The notes beneath the pieces are model-generated. The model searched no databases and was not told the DNA's origin. It saw only the letters and a program-made list of their open reading frames with translations. Positions 34,420 through 42,567 of a stretch of DNA of 64,000 nt are shown here, piece after piece. The stretch covers positions 1,314,757 to 1,378,756 of the forward strand of contig NZ_JACOPW010000001.1 of NCBI RefSeq assembly GCF_015461845.1, read 5' to 3'. The position numbers were made by a program, and so were the translations under genes. Source of the DNA: Pseudomonas mucoides (GTDB lineage: Bacteria > Pseudomonadota > Gammaproteobacteria > Pseudomonadales > Pseudomonadaceae). The first letter of the stretch is position 1; each line of letters starts with the position of its first letter.

Positions 34420-36252
34420 ATGCTTTATCGCCGTTTTGAAAAATTGATCGACGTCTTTCGTGATGCACCGACGGCGGCTCCGCCGGATCGGGTTCTACCT
34501 TTCTATACCTATTACCTGAAGCAGGTCTGGCCGAGTTTCGCCGCCCTGCTGATCGTCGGCCTGTTTGGTGCGCTGATCGAAGTGGCGCTGTTCAGCTACC
34601 TGAGCCGCATCATCGACCTCGCCCAAGGCACGCCCAACGTCGATTTCTTCAAGGAACACGGCATCGAACTGGCCTGGATGGCGGTGGTGGCGCTAATCCT
34701 GCGCCCGGTGTTCGTGGGCCTGCACGACTTGCTGGTGCACCAGACCCTGAGCCCCAGCATGACCAGCATGATCCGCTGGCAGAACCACAGTTACGTGCTC
34801 AAACAGAGCCTCAATTTTTTCCAGAACGACTTCGCCGGGCGCATCGCCCAGCGCATCATGCAGACCGGCAACTCGTTGCGCGATTCGGCGGTGCAGGCGG
34901 TGGACGCGCTCTGGCACGTGCTGATCTACGCGATCAGTTCGCTGGTGCTGTTTGCCGAGGCCGACTGGCGCCTGATGATCCCGTTGCTGAGCTGGATCGC
35001 CGCGTACATGGGTGCGCTCTATTACTTCGTGCCACGGGTTAAAGAGCGTTCGGTGGTGTCATCCGATGCGCGCTCCAAACTCATGGGGCGGATCGTCGAC
35101 GGCTACACCAACATCACCACGCTGAAGCTGTTCGCCCACACCAATTTCGAACAGCAGTACGCCAAGGAAGCCATCGAAGAACAGACCGTGAAGGCGCAAC
35201 TGGCCGGCCGCGTGGTCACCAGCATGGATGTGGTGATCACCAGCATGAACGGCCTGCTGATCGTCACCACCACAGGCCTGGCGCTGTGGTTGTGGACGCA
35301 GTCGCTGATCACGGTGGGGGCAATTGCCTTGGCCACGGGCCTGGTGATCCGCATCGTCAACATGTCCGGCTGGATCATGTGGGTGGTCACCGGCATCTTC
35401 GAGAACATCGGCATGGTCCAGGACGGTTTGCAGACCATCTCGCAACCGGTCAGCGTGACCGATCGCGATGAAGCCAAACCGCTGGCTGTCGCTCGCGGCG
35501 AAGTGCGATTCGAGCACGTGGATTTCCACTACGGCAAGAAGAGCGGGATCATTGGCGACCTCAACCTGAACATCAAGGCCGGTGAAAAGATCGGTCTGAT
35601 CGGCCCGTCCGGCGCCGGCAAATCAACCTTGGTCAACTTGCTGCTGCGCCTGTATGACGTGGAGGGCGGGCGAATCCTCATCGACGGCCAGAACATTGCC
35701 GACGTTGGCCAGGAAAGCCTGCGCGAGCGCATCGGCATGATCACCCAGGACACGTCGCTGCTGCACCGCTCGATTCGCGACAATTTGCTGTACGGCAAAC
35801 CCGACGCCACCGACGCCGAACTCTGGGAAGCGGTGCACAAGGCCCGTGCCGACGAGTTCATTCCGTTACTGTCCGACGCCGAAGGCCGCACCGGTTTTGA
35901 TGCGCATGTCGGTGAGCGCGGGGTGAAGCTCTCGGGTGGCCAGCGTCAGCGGATCGCGATTGCGCGGGTGCTGCTCAAGGACGCGCCGATCCTGATCATG
36001 GACGAGGCCACATCGGCCCTCGATTCGGAAGTGGAAGCGGCGATCCAGGAGAGCCTGGAAACCCTGATGCAGGGCAAAACCGTGATTGCCATTGCCCACC
36101 GGCTTTCAACCATCGCCCGGATGGACCGGTTGGTGGTGCTGGAAAACGGCAGGATCGCCGAAACCGGCACCCACGCCGAACTGCTGGCCCATGGCGGGTT
36201 GTATGCACGGCTGTGGCAGCACCAGACCGGCGGTTTCGTAGGAATCGATTAA
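34420..36252 (+). CDS. ABC exporter, fused permease and ATPase (MsbA-like architecture)
   Basis: A 610-residue half-transporter with six membrane segments (about residues 30-340) and an ATPase domain. Walker A is GPSGAGKST (about 396-404), signature LSGGQRQ (about 505), Walker B ILIMDEATSALD (about 523-534) and switch His in IAHRLSTIAR. It should work as a homodimer. The substrate is unknown: the order resembles MsbA/multidrug half-transporters, but there is no LPS context. The gene is followed by a repeat pair and a terminator. Confidence 0.88.
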   Translation: MLYRRFEKLIDVFRDAPTAAPPDRVLPFYTYYLKQVWPSFAALLIVGLFGALIEVALFSYLSRIIDLAQGTPNVDFFKEHGIELAWMAVVALILRPVFVGLHDLLVHQTLSPSMTSMIRWQNHSYVLKQSLNFFQNDFAGRIAQRIMQTGNSLRDSAVQAVDALWHVLIYAISSLVLFAEADWRLMIPLLSWIAAYMGALYYFVPRVKERSVVSSDARSKLMGRIVDGYTNITTLKLFAHTNFEQQYAKEAIEEQTVKAQLAGRVVTSMDVVITSMNGLLIVTTTGLALWLWTQSLITVGAIALATGLVIRIVNMSGWIMWVVTGIFENIGMVQDGLQTISQPVSVTDRDEAKPLAVARGEVRFEHVDFHYGKKSGIIGDLNLNIKAGEKIGLIGPSGAGKSTLVNLLLRLYDVEGGRILIDGQNIADVGQESLRERIGMITQDTSLLHRSIRDNLLYGKPDATDAELWEAVHKARADEFIPLLSDAEGRTGFDAHVGERGVKLSGGQRQRIAIARVLLKDAPILIMDEATSALDSEVEAAIQESLETLMQGKTVIAIAHRLSTIARMDRLVVLENGRIAETGTHAELLAHGGLYARLWQHQTGGFVGID

Positions 36253-36276
36253 CCCAAAACCACCCCTATTCCTTTG

Positions 36277-36364
36277 CAGGAGTGAGCCTGCTCGCGATGA
36301 GGGCTTCACATTCAACATCTTTGTTGACTGATCTACCGCTATCGCGAGCAGGTTCACTCCTACA
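36277..36364. repeat. Inverted pair of the GTAGGAGTGAGC element
   Basis: GCAGGAGTGAGCCTGCTCGC near 36278 and CGCGAGCAGGTTCACTCCTA ending at 36362 lie between the ABC gene and its terminator. Confidence 0.85.
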
Positions 36365-36381
36365 GGGACCTTTTACACTCC

Positions 36382-36425
36382 AAAAACCGCCACAGCCTCT
36401 CAACCACGGGCTCTGGCGGTTTTTT
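36382..36425 (+). terminator. Terminator before aqpZ
   Basis: AAAAACCGCCACAGCC, a loop of about 14 nt and GGCTCTGGCGGTTTTTT give a stem with one mismatch and a T-run. It closes the ABC transporter unit. Confidence 0.85.
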
Positions 36426-36540
36426 ACAGGCACTGGAATTCTCAAAAAACCCTGCTGTACTCAGCCAAGGTTCTGGAGATGGTTCTGCAGTCCATCTACT
36501 GGATGCGATAGGCAGTAAAACCTCGAAAGGGCACGCTCTC

Positions 36541-37239
36541 ATGTCTCTATTCAAACGTTCTGCGACAGAGTTAGTAGGCACGTTCTGGCTGGTGTTGGGG
36601 GGTTGTGGAAGTGCGGTGCTGGCCGCTGCCTTCCCGAATGTGGGAATCGGATTGCTGGGGGTGTCCCTGGCGTTTGGTTTGACGGTGCTGACCATGGCGT
36701 TCGCCATTGGCCATATCTCCGGTTGTCATCTCAACCCGGCAGTGTCGCTGGGACTGGTGGTCGGCGGACGGTTCCCGGCCAAGGAACTGCCGGCCTACAT
36801 CATTGCGCAAGTAATCGGCGGGGTGATTGCCGCCGCATTGCTGTACTTCATTGCCAGCGGCAAACCCGGTTTCGACCTGGCCGGGGGCCTGGCGTCCAAT
36901 GGTTATGGCGAACACTCTCCGGGCGGCTATTCCATGGCGGCGGGGTTTGTCTGTGAACTGGTGATGACGGCGATGTTCATCCTGATCATCCTCGGGGCCA
37001 CCGACAAGCGCGCCCCGGCCGGGCTTGCGCCCATCGCCATCGGTCTGGGACTGACCCTGATCCACCTGATCTCGATCCCGGTCACCAACACCTCGGTCAA
37101 CCCGGCGCGCAGCACCGGCCCGGCCCTGATTGTCGGCGGCTGGGCGATTCAACAACTGTGGATGTTCTGGGTCGCACCGCTGCTGGGTGCGGTGATTGGC
37201 GGTGTAACCTATCGCTGGCTGGGTAAAGAAGACACTTAA
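36541..37239 (+). CDS. aqpZ: Aquaporin Z
   Basis: A 232-residue water channel with six membrane segments and two half-helices. The NPA motifs are in HLNPAVS (about residues 63-69) and NTSVNPARS (about 182-190), close to their positions in E. coli AqpZ. The Arg after the second NPA that narrows the pore for water is present. The length is normal for water-selective bacterial aquaporins rather than GlpF. Confidence 0.95.
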   Translation: MSLFKRSATELVGTFWLVLGGCGSAVLAAAFPNVGIGLLGVSLAFGLTVLTMAFAIGHISGCHLNPAVSLGLVVGGRFPAKELPAYIIAQVIGGVIAAALLYFIASGKPGFDLAGGLASNGYGEHSPGGYSMAAGFVCELVMTAMFILIILGATDKRAPAGLAPIAIGLGLTLIHLISIPVTNTSVNPARSTGPALIVGGWAIQQLWMFWVAPLLGAVIGGVTYRWLGKEDT

Positions 37240-37254
37240 GGCCCCGGACGAGGA

Positions 37255-38379
37255 TCAGTCTTGCCGATAAGGCAAGGCGGTCCTCGCCTCTTCGGCATAG
37301 GCCAGCACCCCGACACGCTCTTGCTGCAGAAAGTCTTTGACCGCCGCCTTCAGCCCCGGGTGACGCAGGTAATGCCAGGAATGCGTGATCACCGGTTCAA
37401 AGCCGCGAATCAACTTGTGCTCGCCCTGGGCACCGGCGTCGAAACGCTGGAAGCCGTTGGCAATCGCATAGTCCATGCCCTGATAGAAACAGGTCTCGAA
37501 GTGCAGGCGATCAAACTCCGCCAGGCAGCCCCAGTAACGACCATAAAAACTGTCGCCGCCCACCAGGCTGAAGGCCATGGCCACCGGCCGTGAGCCCTGT
37601 TTGGCCAGCACCACGCGAATTGATTCCGGCATTCGTTCGGCCAACAGGCTGAAAAATTCGCGCGTCAAATAAGGCCTTTGCCGACGCACCGCGTAGGTGT
37701 TGGCGTAGCAGGCATAGACGAAATCCCACTGCGCCTGATCCAGTTGCCGACCTTCAAGCCATTCGAAATCAATACCCTGCCCCGCCACTTGCTCACGCTC
37801 TTTGCGCATCTGCTTGCGCTTGCGTGAACTGAGGGCGTCGAGGAAATCCTGGAAATCCCGATAGCCGCGATTCTGCCAGTGATACTGACAGCCAATTCGC
37901 TGCAGCCAGCCTGGCTGTTCGCTCAACGCAGCGTCGGTAAACGGGTCGGTGAAGTTGATGTGCGCGCTGGACAGTCCTTCGATCTCAAGGTAGCCCGGCA
38001 GGCTGTTGAGTAGCTCGAAACCGTCCTCGACACTGGCCGCCAGCAAGCGTGGGCCGCTGACCGGACTGAAGGGCACGGCGGTCAATAATTTGGGGTAATA
38101 GTCGATGCCGGCCCGCTCGCAGGCATCGGCCCAGGCGTGATCGAACACGTACTCGCCATAGGAGTGCCATTTGCGGTAACTGGGCAGCGCGGCGATCAGT
38201 CGATCACCCTCGATGTGCAGTAAATGCTCGGGCTGCCAGCCGGAATGCGGACCGACACTGCCGCTGTCCTCCAGGGCACTGAGGAAAGCATGGCGCAGAA
38301 AAGGCTGACGCTCGGGAACGAGCGCATCCCAAGTGTGCGGTGCGATTTCGGACAGATTTTTCAAACGTTGCAGCGGCAT
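37255..38379 (-). CDS. FemAB/GNAT-like acyltransferase-fold protein (COG3146/DUF482)
   Basis: A 374-residue protein of the peptidogalycan/COG3146 family with a GNAT-like core. Conserved stretches are VPERQPFLRHAFLSALEDSG, SSAHINFTD and QHWRG-type segments (YHWQNRGYRDFQDFLDALSS), then GRYWGC and FDAGAQGEHKLIRGFEP. The true substrate is unknown; the old name biosynthesis of peptidoglycan is not supported. ATG 38379 is chosen for the AGAGGA site 5 nt upstream; the frame is open to 38442. It converges on aqpZ with a 15-bp gap. Confidence 0.8.
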   Translation of the reverse strand: MPLQRLKNLSEIAPHTWDALVPERQPFLRHAFLSALEDSGSVGPHSGWQPEHLLHIEGDRLIAALPSYRKWHSYGEYVFDHAWADACERAGIDYYPKLLTAVPFSPVSGPRLLAASVEDGFELLNSLPGYLEIEGLSSAHINFTDPFTDAALSEQPGWLQRIGCQYHWQNRGYRDFQDFLDALSSRKRKQMRKEREQVAGQGIDFEWLEGRQLDQAQWDFVYACYANTYAVRRQRPYLTREFFSLLAERMPESIRVVLAKQGSRPVAMAFSLVGGDSFYGRYWGCLAEFDRLHFETCFYQGMDYAIANGFQRFDAGAQGEHKLIRGFEPVITHSWHYLRHPGLKAAVKDFLQQERVGVLAYAEEARTALPYRQD

Positions 38380-38517
38380 CAACTTCCTCTCCACTTCTTG
38401 CGTGAAAGCTTCGCGAGTATCGCCTATCGCCGTCCATTCCACACCCGCGTTTCGCCGACAGACCTGGGATGAAAAAGTTCAAACAGCCTTTGGATCGTCA
38501 TCAAGACGCCATTACTT

Positions 38518-38533
38518 TGCCACTGCTTTGTCA
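38518..38533 (+). promoter_or_regulatory. Possible PhoB box upstream of the porin gene
   Basis: TGCCA (38518-38522), six bases, TGTCA (38529-38533): two TGTCA-type cores 11 bp apart, the PhoB direct-repeat spacing, one with a mismatch, followed by TAAA. It lies 129 bp before the porin start. Weak on its own. Confidence 0.3.
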
Positions 38534-38661
38534 TAAACCATCGCGATACTGGCGCCTGTTTTTAGAGCGCCTGGTTATTACCTGGCCACTGTTTTCCGTC
38601 CATCAATGGTCGGTTGTGCCCTGGATGGCTCAGCCATCCACTCTCATCTTCGGAGATTGAT

Positions 38662-39993
38662 ATGCGTCTTGCTTCCACGAAAACTGCGGCGGTCCTGTGT
38701 GGCGGGCTGCTGCTGGCCATGAGCATTCCGGCCAGCGCCGCAGTCGACGCCAAACTGCTCGACATGCTCAAGGCTAACGGCTCGATTACCAACGCCCAGT
38801 ACAGCGAACTGCAAGCCGAACTGGCCCGGGATCAGAAAGATCAGCAAATCGCCCGTCAGGCTCAGCAAGAGACCAACGAGCAGATCGCAGCAACTGCGAA
38901 GAAAACCGACACACTGAGCGCCTTCGACCAGAAACTGGCCTGGGCCGCCAAGACCCAATTCAAGGGTGACGTTCGTTTCCGTGAAGAAACCGTCCACAAC
39001 GATGGCGTTCCAAACAACAAAGACCAGGATCGCCAGCGCATTCGTGCCCGCCTGGGTGCCTACAGCGAAATCAACCCGCAAGTCGACACCGGTATCCGCA
39101 TTGCCACCGGCAGCAACGACGACGCGCGCTCCACCAACCAGGACTTGAACAACTACTTCGACAAGAAGCAGATCTGGCTGGACCAGGGTTACGTCGACTA
39201 CCACCCGGACGCGATCAAGAACCTGCACCTCGTTGGCGGTAAGATGCCGCAACAATGGGTGAGCATGGGCGACATCATCTGGGATAGCGACATCAGCCCG
39301 GAAGGCCTGTCGGCGTCCTACAAGTACCCGCTGAGCGGCAGCACCGAACTGTTCGGCAGCGCCGGTCACTACACCCTCAAGGACAACGTCGACGGCGAAG
39401 GCGTGCAGTTCAAGCATGACCTGCGCCTGTACGCTGGCCAGTTGGGTGCGCGCTTTGCCATCACCGACAGCATGAAAATGACGTTGGGCGGCAGCATCTA
39501 CTCGTACGACAACGACTCCAACAGCGCCTGCCCGACCACTGGCACCGCCACCGCGCCATGCGCCTTGGCCGTCAACGGCAACAGCCCGGGCGAAACGTTC
39601 AAGCTGTATGAAGGTTTTGGTCAGCTCGACTTCACCAACCTGCCAGTACCGCTCTCGCTGTACGGCCAGTACGTCAACAACAAAGACGCGAGCAACGACC
39701 AGGACACTGGCTGGTTGGCCGGCGTCAAGACCAAGCTCTACGGTTTCGCAGTGGACTACAACTACCGCGACGTGCAACAGAACTCTGTGGTTGGCGCGTT
39801 CACCGACTCCGACTTCGCCAACGGCTACACCGGTTCGCGCGGCAGCAAGTTGAAAGTGAGCTACGAACTGGACAAGAACTTCAACCTCGGCGCCACGTAC
39901 TTCATGGCTAACTCCGACTACACCAACGCCAGCATCAAGAAGACCGACTCCGACATCAACACCCTGCAACTGGATGCCGAAGCAAAGTTCTGA
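38662..39993 (+). CDS. Outer-membrane porin of the putative-porin family (Porin_5-like)
   Basis: A 443-residue protein. Signal peptide about residues 1-26 (SIPASA), then a short coiled-coil (LLDMLKANGSITNAQYSELQAELARDQKDQQIA), as in oligomeric porins with an N-terminal helix, then a beta-barrel ending in Phe (LDAEAKF). ATG 38662 has CGGAG at a suitable distance; the frame is open upstream to 38614. Substrate unknown; a possible Pho box upstream hints at an anion, but evidence is slim. A terminator follows. Confidence 0.85.
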   Translation: MRLASTKTAAVLCGGLLLAMSIPASAAVDAKLLDMLKANGSITNAQYSELQAELARDQKDQQIARQAQQETNEQIAATAKKTDTLSAFDQKLAWAAKTQFKGDVRFREETVHNDGVPNNKDQDRQRIRARLGAYSEINPQVDTGIRIATGSNDDARSTNQDLNNYFDKKQIWLDQGYVDYHPDAIKNLHLVGGKMPQQWVSMGDIIWDSDISPEGLSASYKYPLSGSTELFGSAGHYTLKDNVDGEGVQFKHDLRLYAGQLGARFAITDSMKMTLGGSIYSYDNDSNSACPTTGTATAPCALAVNGNSPGETFKLYEGFGQLDFTNLPVPLSLYGQYVNNKDASNDQDTGWLAGVKTKLYGFAVDYNYRDVQQNSVVGAFTDSDFANGYTGSRGSKLKVSYELDKNFNLGATYFMANSDYTNASIKKTDSDINTLQLDAEAKF

Positions 39994-40009
39994 TTTACCC
40001 CGTTACACG

Positions 40010-40038
40010 ACTCGGGCAAGGAAGCCCGGGTTGCTTTT
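40010..40038 (+). terminator. Terminator after the porin gene
   Basis: ACTCGGGC, a short loop, GCCCGGGT and then TGCTTTT. Confidence 0.65.
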
Positions 40039-40127
40039 ACAGTCTGGCGTGGATGGGTTGATCCCCATCATCCGTTCGATTCATCCACGCGAGCCTGTTT
40101 CTTGCCCCCCGCCAACAATCCCCTCGG

Positions 40128-40364
40128 CTACGGAATGTCCTTGCGACGTTCGGCAGCCAGACGTTCGGCCAACGTATCGGCGTCCGGCACGACCTCTTCC
40201 GGCATGGCGCGCAATGTCGCCTGCATCACCCGCATCTGACGAATGAACCGCCGGCAATTAGGGCAGAACATCAGGTGATGACGCACCATCAGCCGCTCAC
40301 GAAAACTCAACTGCCCGTCAAGATAGTCGCTGGAACGTGCCACTTGTTCCTTACAGGTCAGCAT
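40128..40364 (-). CDS. Zinc-finger anti-sigma factor
   Basis: A 78-residue ZAS/zf-HC2-type protein. The zinc motif H-x3-C-x2-C is at H30, C34, C37 (HHLMFCPNC), preceded by SDYLDGQLSFRERLMV, typical of anti-ECF factors. It has no membrane segment, so it is cytoplasmic like ChrR-type factors. Its start overlaps the end of the sigma gene by 7 bases, so the two are made together. The signal that frees the sigma factor is unknown. Confidence 0.88.
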   Translation of the reverse strand: MLTCKEQVARSSDYLDGQLSFRERLMVRHHLMFCPNCRRFIRQMRVMQATLRAMPEEVVPDADTLAERLAAERRKDIP

Positions 40365-40969
40365 TCGCCGGTTTCCTCAAAATGTTCTACGGTCGCAAAG
40401 ACCTTCAACCGTGCCCGATGCAGCAGCACACGAACATTGGAGAGCGAGATTTCCAGAAGATTACAGATTTCTTCCAGCTCCAGCCCCTGACGCTCGCGAA
40501 GTAATAACACACTGCTTTGCAGTTCCGACAGGCTGAGCAGCGTGTGTTCCAGGCATTCGCGCAGCTCGTTTTCGGTCAGCAGCGCTTCCGGGGTGTCCTG
40601 GTGCCAGGCAAACGGCGCCACCAGCCAATGACCATCACCGGACGAGAAACGATCATCATCGATGGTGCCATGGGGTGACGGCAGGTCATCGAGGAGCACT
40701 TCACGACGGTTTTGTTTGTATCGACCCTTTGCCGCATTCGCGGTAATGGTCAGCAACCAGGTCTTGAGGCTCGAACGCGCCTCGAACTTGCTCAGGTTAC
40801 GCACCACCGACAGCCACGCATCCTGGACGATTTCGTCGGCATGCCGGCTGCCCACAATCGCATAGGCCACCGCGCGCATGGCGCTCTGGTAAGTGCTGAC
40901 TAATTCCTTGAAAGCCTTTTGCTCGCCGGCCAGTAATCGCGCAAGCAGTTGCGAATCGTCAGCCGCCAT
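40358..40969 (-). CDS. ECF sigma factor
   Basis: A 203-residue sigma-70 family protein with regions 2 (AFKELVSTYQSAMRAVAYAI ... HADEIVQDAWLSVVRNLSKF) and 4 (LSELQSSVLLLRERQGLELEEICNLLEISLSNVRVLLHRAR). ATG 40969 follows GGGGATT; the TTG at 40972 is a less likely start. It lies in the position of PA3285 beside a PA3286-like FabH gene. Palindrome 41077-41092 in its upstream region could be part of its control or an ECF-type promoter. Confidence 0.9.
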   Translation of the reverse strand: MAADDSQLLARLLAGEQKAFKELVSTYQSAMRAVAYAIVGSRHADEIVQDAWLSVVRNLSKFEARSSLKTWLLTITANAAKGRYKQNRREVLLDDLPSPHGTIDDDRFSSGDGHWLVAPFAWHQDTPEALLTENELRECLEHTLLSLSELQSSVLLLRERQGLELEEICNLLEISLSNVRVLLHRARLKVFATVEHFEETGEC

Positions 40970-40996
40970 CAATCAATCCCCTTGTTCTGACGTCGA

Positions 40997-41044
40997 AAAT
41001 GACGACGGCAAGACTTCGCCCGTTGCGCAGTCCTGCCGTCATTT
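40997..41044 (-). terminator. Hairpin after the FabH-like gene, probable terminator
   Basis: On the minus strand, AAATGACGGCAGGACT, a 13-nt loop and AGTCTTGCCGTCGTCATTTT form a long stem with a 3-nt bulge and end in TTTTC. It may end the fabH-like transcript and also forms part of the sigma gene leader. Confidence 0.55.
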
Positions 41045-41076
41045 CCGAAAACTACAGTGTCCTGACTATTTCGACT

Positions 41077-41092
41077 GTAGGAAACTTCCTAC
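41077..41092. promoter_or_regulatory. Perfect palindrome upstream of the ECF sigma gene
   Basis: GTAGGAA-AC-TTCCTAC. Read on the minus strand it contains GGAAGTTTCC followed 17 nt later by TCAGG, which resembles an AlgU-type promoter (GAACTT-N16/17-TCTGA) at 5 of 6 and 3 of 5 positions. Confidence 0.4.
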
Positions 41093-41114
41093 TATCCAAC
41101 GGAAAAAGTTCGGA

Positions 41115-42236
41115 TCAACGCTTGCGCAGAATCACGCTGCCAATCGAATAACCGGCGCCAAATGAACTGAGCACGGCCAGCGAACCGGCAGCCAGATCAT
41201 CCTGGTTCTTGTGAAACGCAATCACCGAACCGGCAGAGCTGGTGTTGGCGTAGGTGTCGAGAATCACCGGGGCTTCTTCTTCGGTGGCCTCGCGACCCAG
41301 CAGTTTCTTGACGATCAAGTGGTTCATGCTGAGGTTGGCCTGGTGCAGCCAGAAGCGCTTCACGTCACCGATGTTGAGCTTGTTCTCATCCAGGTGCGTG
41401 GCGATCAGCTCGGCGACCATCGGGCAGACATCGCGGAACACCTTGCGGCCTTCCTGCACGAACAGTTTGTCCTTGGCACCGATGCCCTCTTCCGCGGCGC
41501 GGTTGAGGAAGCCGAAGTTGTTGCGGATGTTGTTGGAGAACTTGGTCAGCAGCTTGGTGCTGACGATGTCGAACTGGTACTGGGACGTCGCCAGGTCCGC
41601 ACGTTCGATGATCACGGCCGTGGCCGCGTCACCGAAGATGAAGTGGCTGTCGCGGTCGCGGAAGTTCAGGTGACCGGTGCAGACTTCCGGGTTGACCATC
41701 AGGATGGCCCGGGCCTGGCCCAGTTGCACGCTGTTAGTGGCGGCCTGAATACCGAAAGTTGCCGAAGAGCAGGCAACGTTCATGTCGAAACCGAAGCCCT
41801 GGATGCCCAGCGCTTCCTGGACTTCGATGGCGATGGCCGGGTAGGCGCGTTGCAGGTTGGAGCAGGCGACGATCACGCCGTCGATGTCAGCGGCGGTCTT
41901 GCCGGCGCGCTGCAAGGCTTGTTCGGCCGCGCCGATGGCCATTTGGCAGAGCACCGACCATTCGTCGTTCGAACGCTCCGGCAGGCGTGGTGCCATGCGT
42001 TGCGGGTCGAGAATACCGTCCTTGTCCATGACAAAGCGGCTTTTGATGCCGGAGGCTTTTTCGATAAACGCAGCGCTGGACTCGGTCAACGCTTCGACCT
42101 CGCCACGGGCAATGGCCTCGGCGTTGTCGGCATTGAATTGCGCCACGTAGGCGTTGAAAGACTGCACCAGCTCTTCGTTGGAGATGCTGTTGGCCGGGGT
42201 GTACAGGCCGGTGCCGCTGATGACGACGTTATGCAT
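41115..42236 (-). CDS. 3-oxoacyl-ACP synthase III (FabH) homologue, PA3286-like
   Basis: A 373-residue thiolase-fold condensing enzyme. The catalytic triad is C156 (DMNVACSSATFG), H298 (WLHQANLSMNHL) and N331 (DTYANTSSAGS). It is longer than housekeeping FabH because of an insert at about residues 30-90, and matches P. aeruginosa PA3286, reported to feed medium-chain acyl-CoA from beta-oxidation into fatty-acid synthesis. ATG 42236 has GAGAA 7 nt upstream; the frame opens further to 42290 without support. The ECF sigma gene follows on the same strand. Confidence 0.87.
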   Translation of the reverse strand: MHNVVISGTGLYTPANSISNEELVQSFNAYVAQFNADNAEAIARGEVEALTESSAAFIEKASGIKSRFVMDKDGILDPQRMAPRLPERSNDEWSVLCQMAIGAAEQALQRAGKTAADIDGVIVACSNLQRAYPAIAIEVQEALGIQGFGFDMNVACSSATFGIQAATNSVQLGQARAILMVNPEVCTGHLNFRDRDSHFIFGDAATAVIIERADLATSQYQFDIVSTKLLTKFSNNIRNNFGFLNRAAEEGIGAKDKLFVQEGRKVFRDVCPMVAELIATHLDENKLNIGDVKRFWLHQANLSMNHLIVKKLLGREATEEEAPVILDTYANTSSAGSVIAFHKNQDDLAAGSLAVLSSFGAGYSIGSVILRKR

Positions 42237-42455
42237 GGTCGTTTCTCTAATCTGTTCAGGCAGAAAGCATTGGCACCGACGTACCAACACACAAAGGGTC
42301 TGTTCCCGTCACGGGAAGCCAACCAGGCATCGCTTTATTCCGTTCCGCCCGAACCTTGAAGGGCTCAAAACCGCGGGGCCGGCGTTTATAGGCGCGAAGT
42401 TTGCCATAAACGTTAGATTTTGGCGCCTTTTGCGCGAGTAACGGCGTACCTAAAA

Positions 42456-42546
42456 TGTGGGAGCGAGCTTGCTCGCGATGAGGCCAGTACATTCAATATC
42501 AATGTTGTCTGACAGTCCGTCATCGCGAGCAAGCTCGCTCCCACAG
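42456..42546. repeat. Inverted pair of the GTGGGAGCGAG element
   Basis: TGTGGGAGCGAGCTTGCTCG at 42456 and its inverse ending at 42546. It fills part of the 331-bp gap (42237-42567) between the fabH-like and hrpA genes; the remainder, 42237-42455, shows no gene and presumably carries the fabH-like promoter. Confidence 0.88.
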
Positions 42547-42567
42547 GTTTTGTGGCGAGCCCCGGTT

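Noticed and set aside
38644..39969. 441-codon open frame opposite the porin gene
   Set aside because: Shadow of a well-supported porin with signal peptide and C-terminal Phe.
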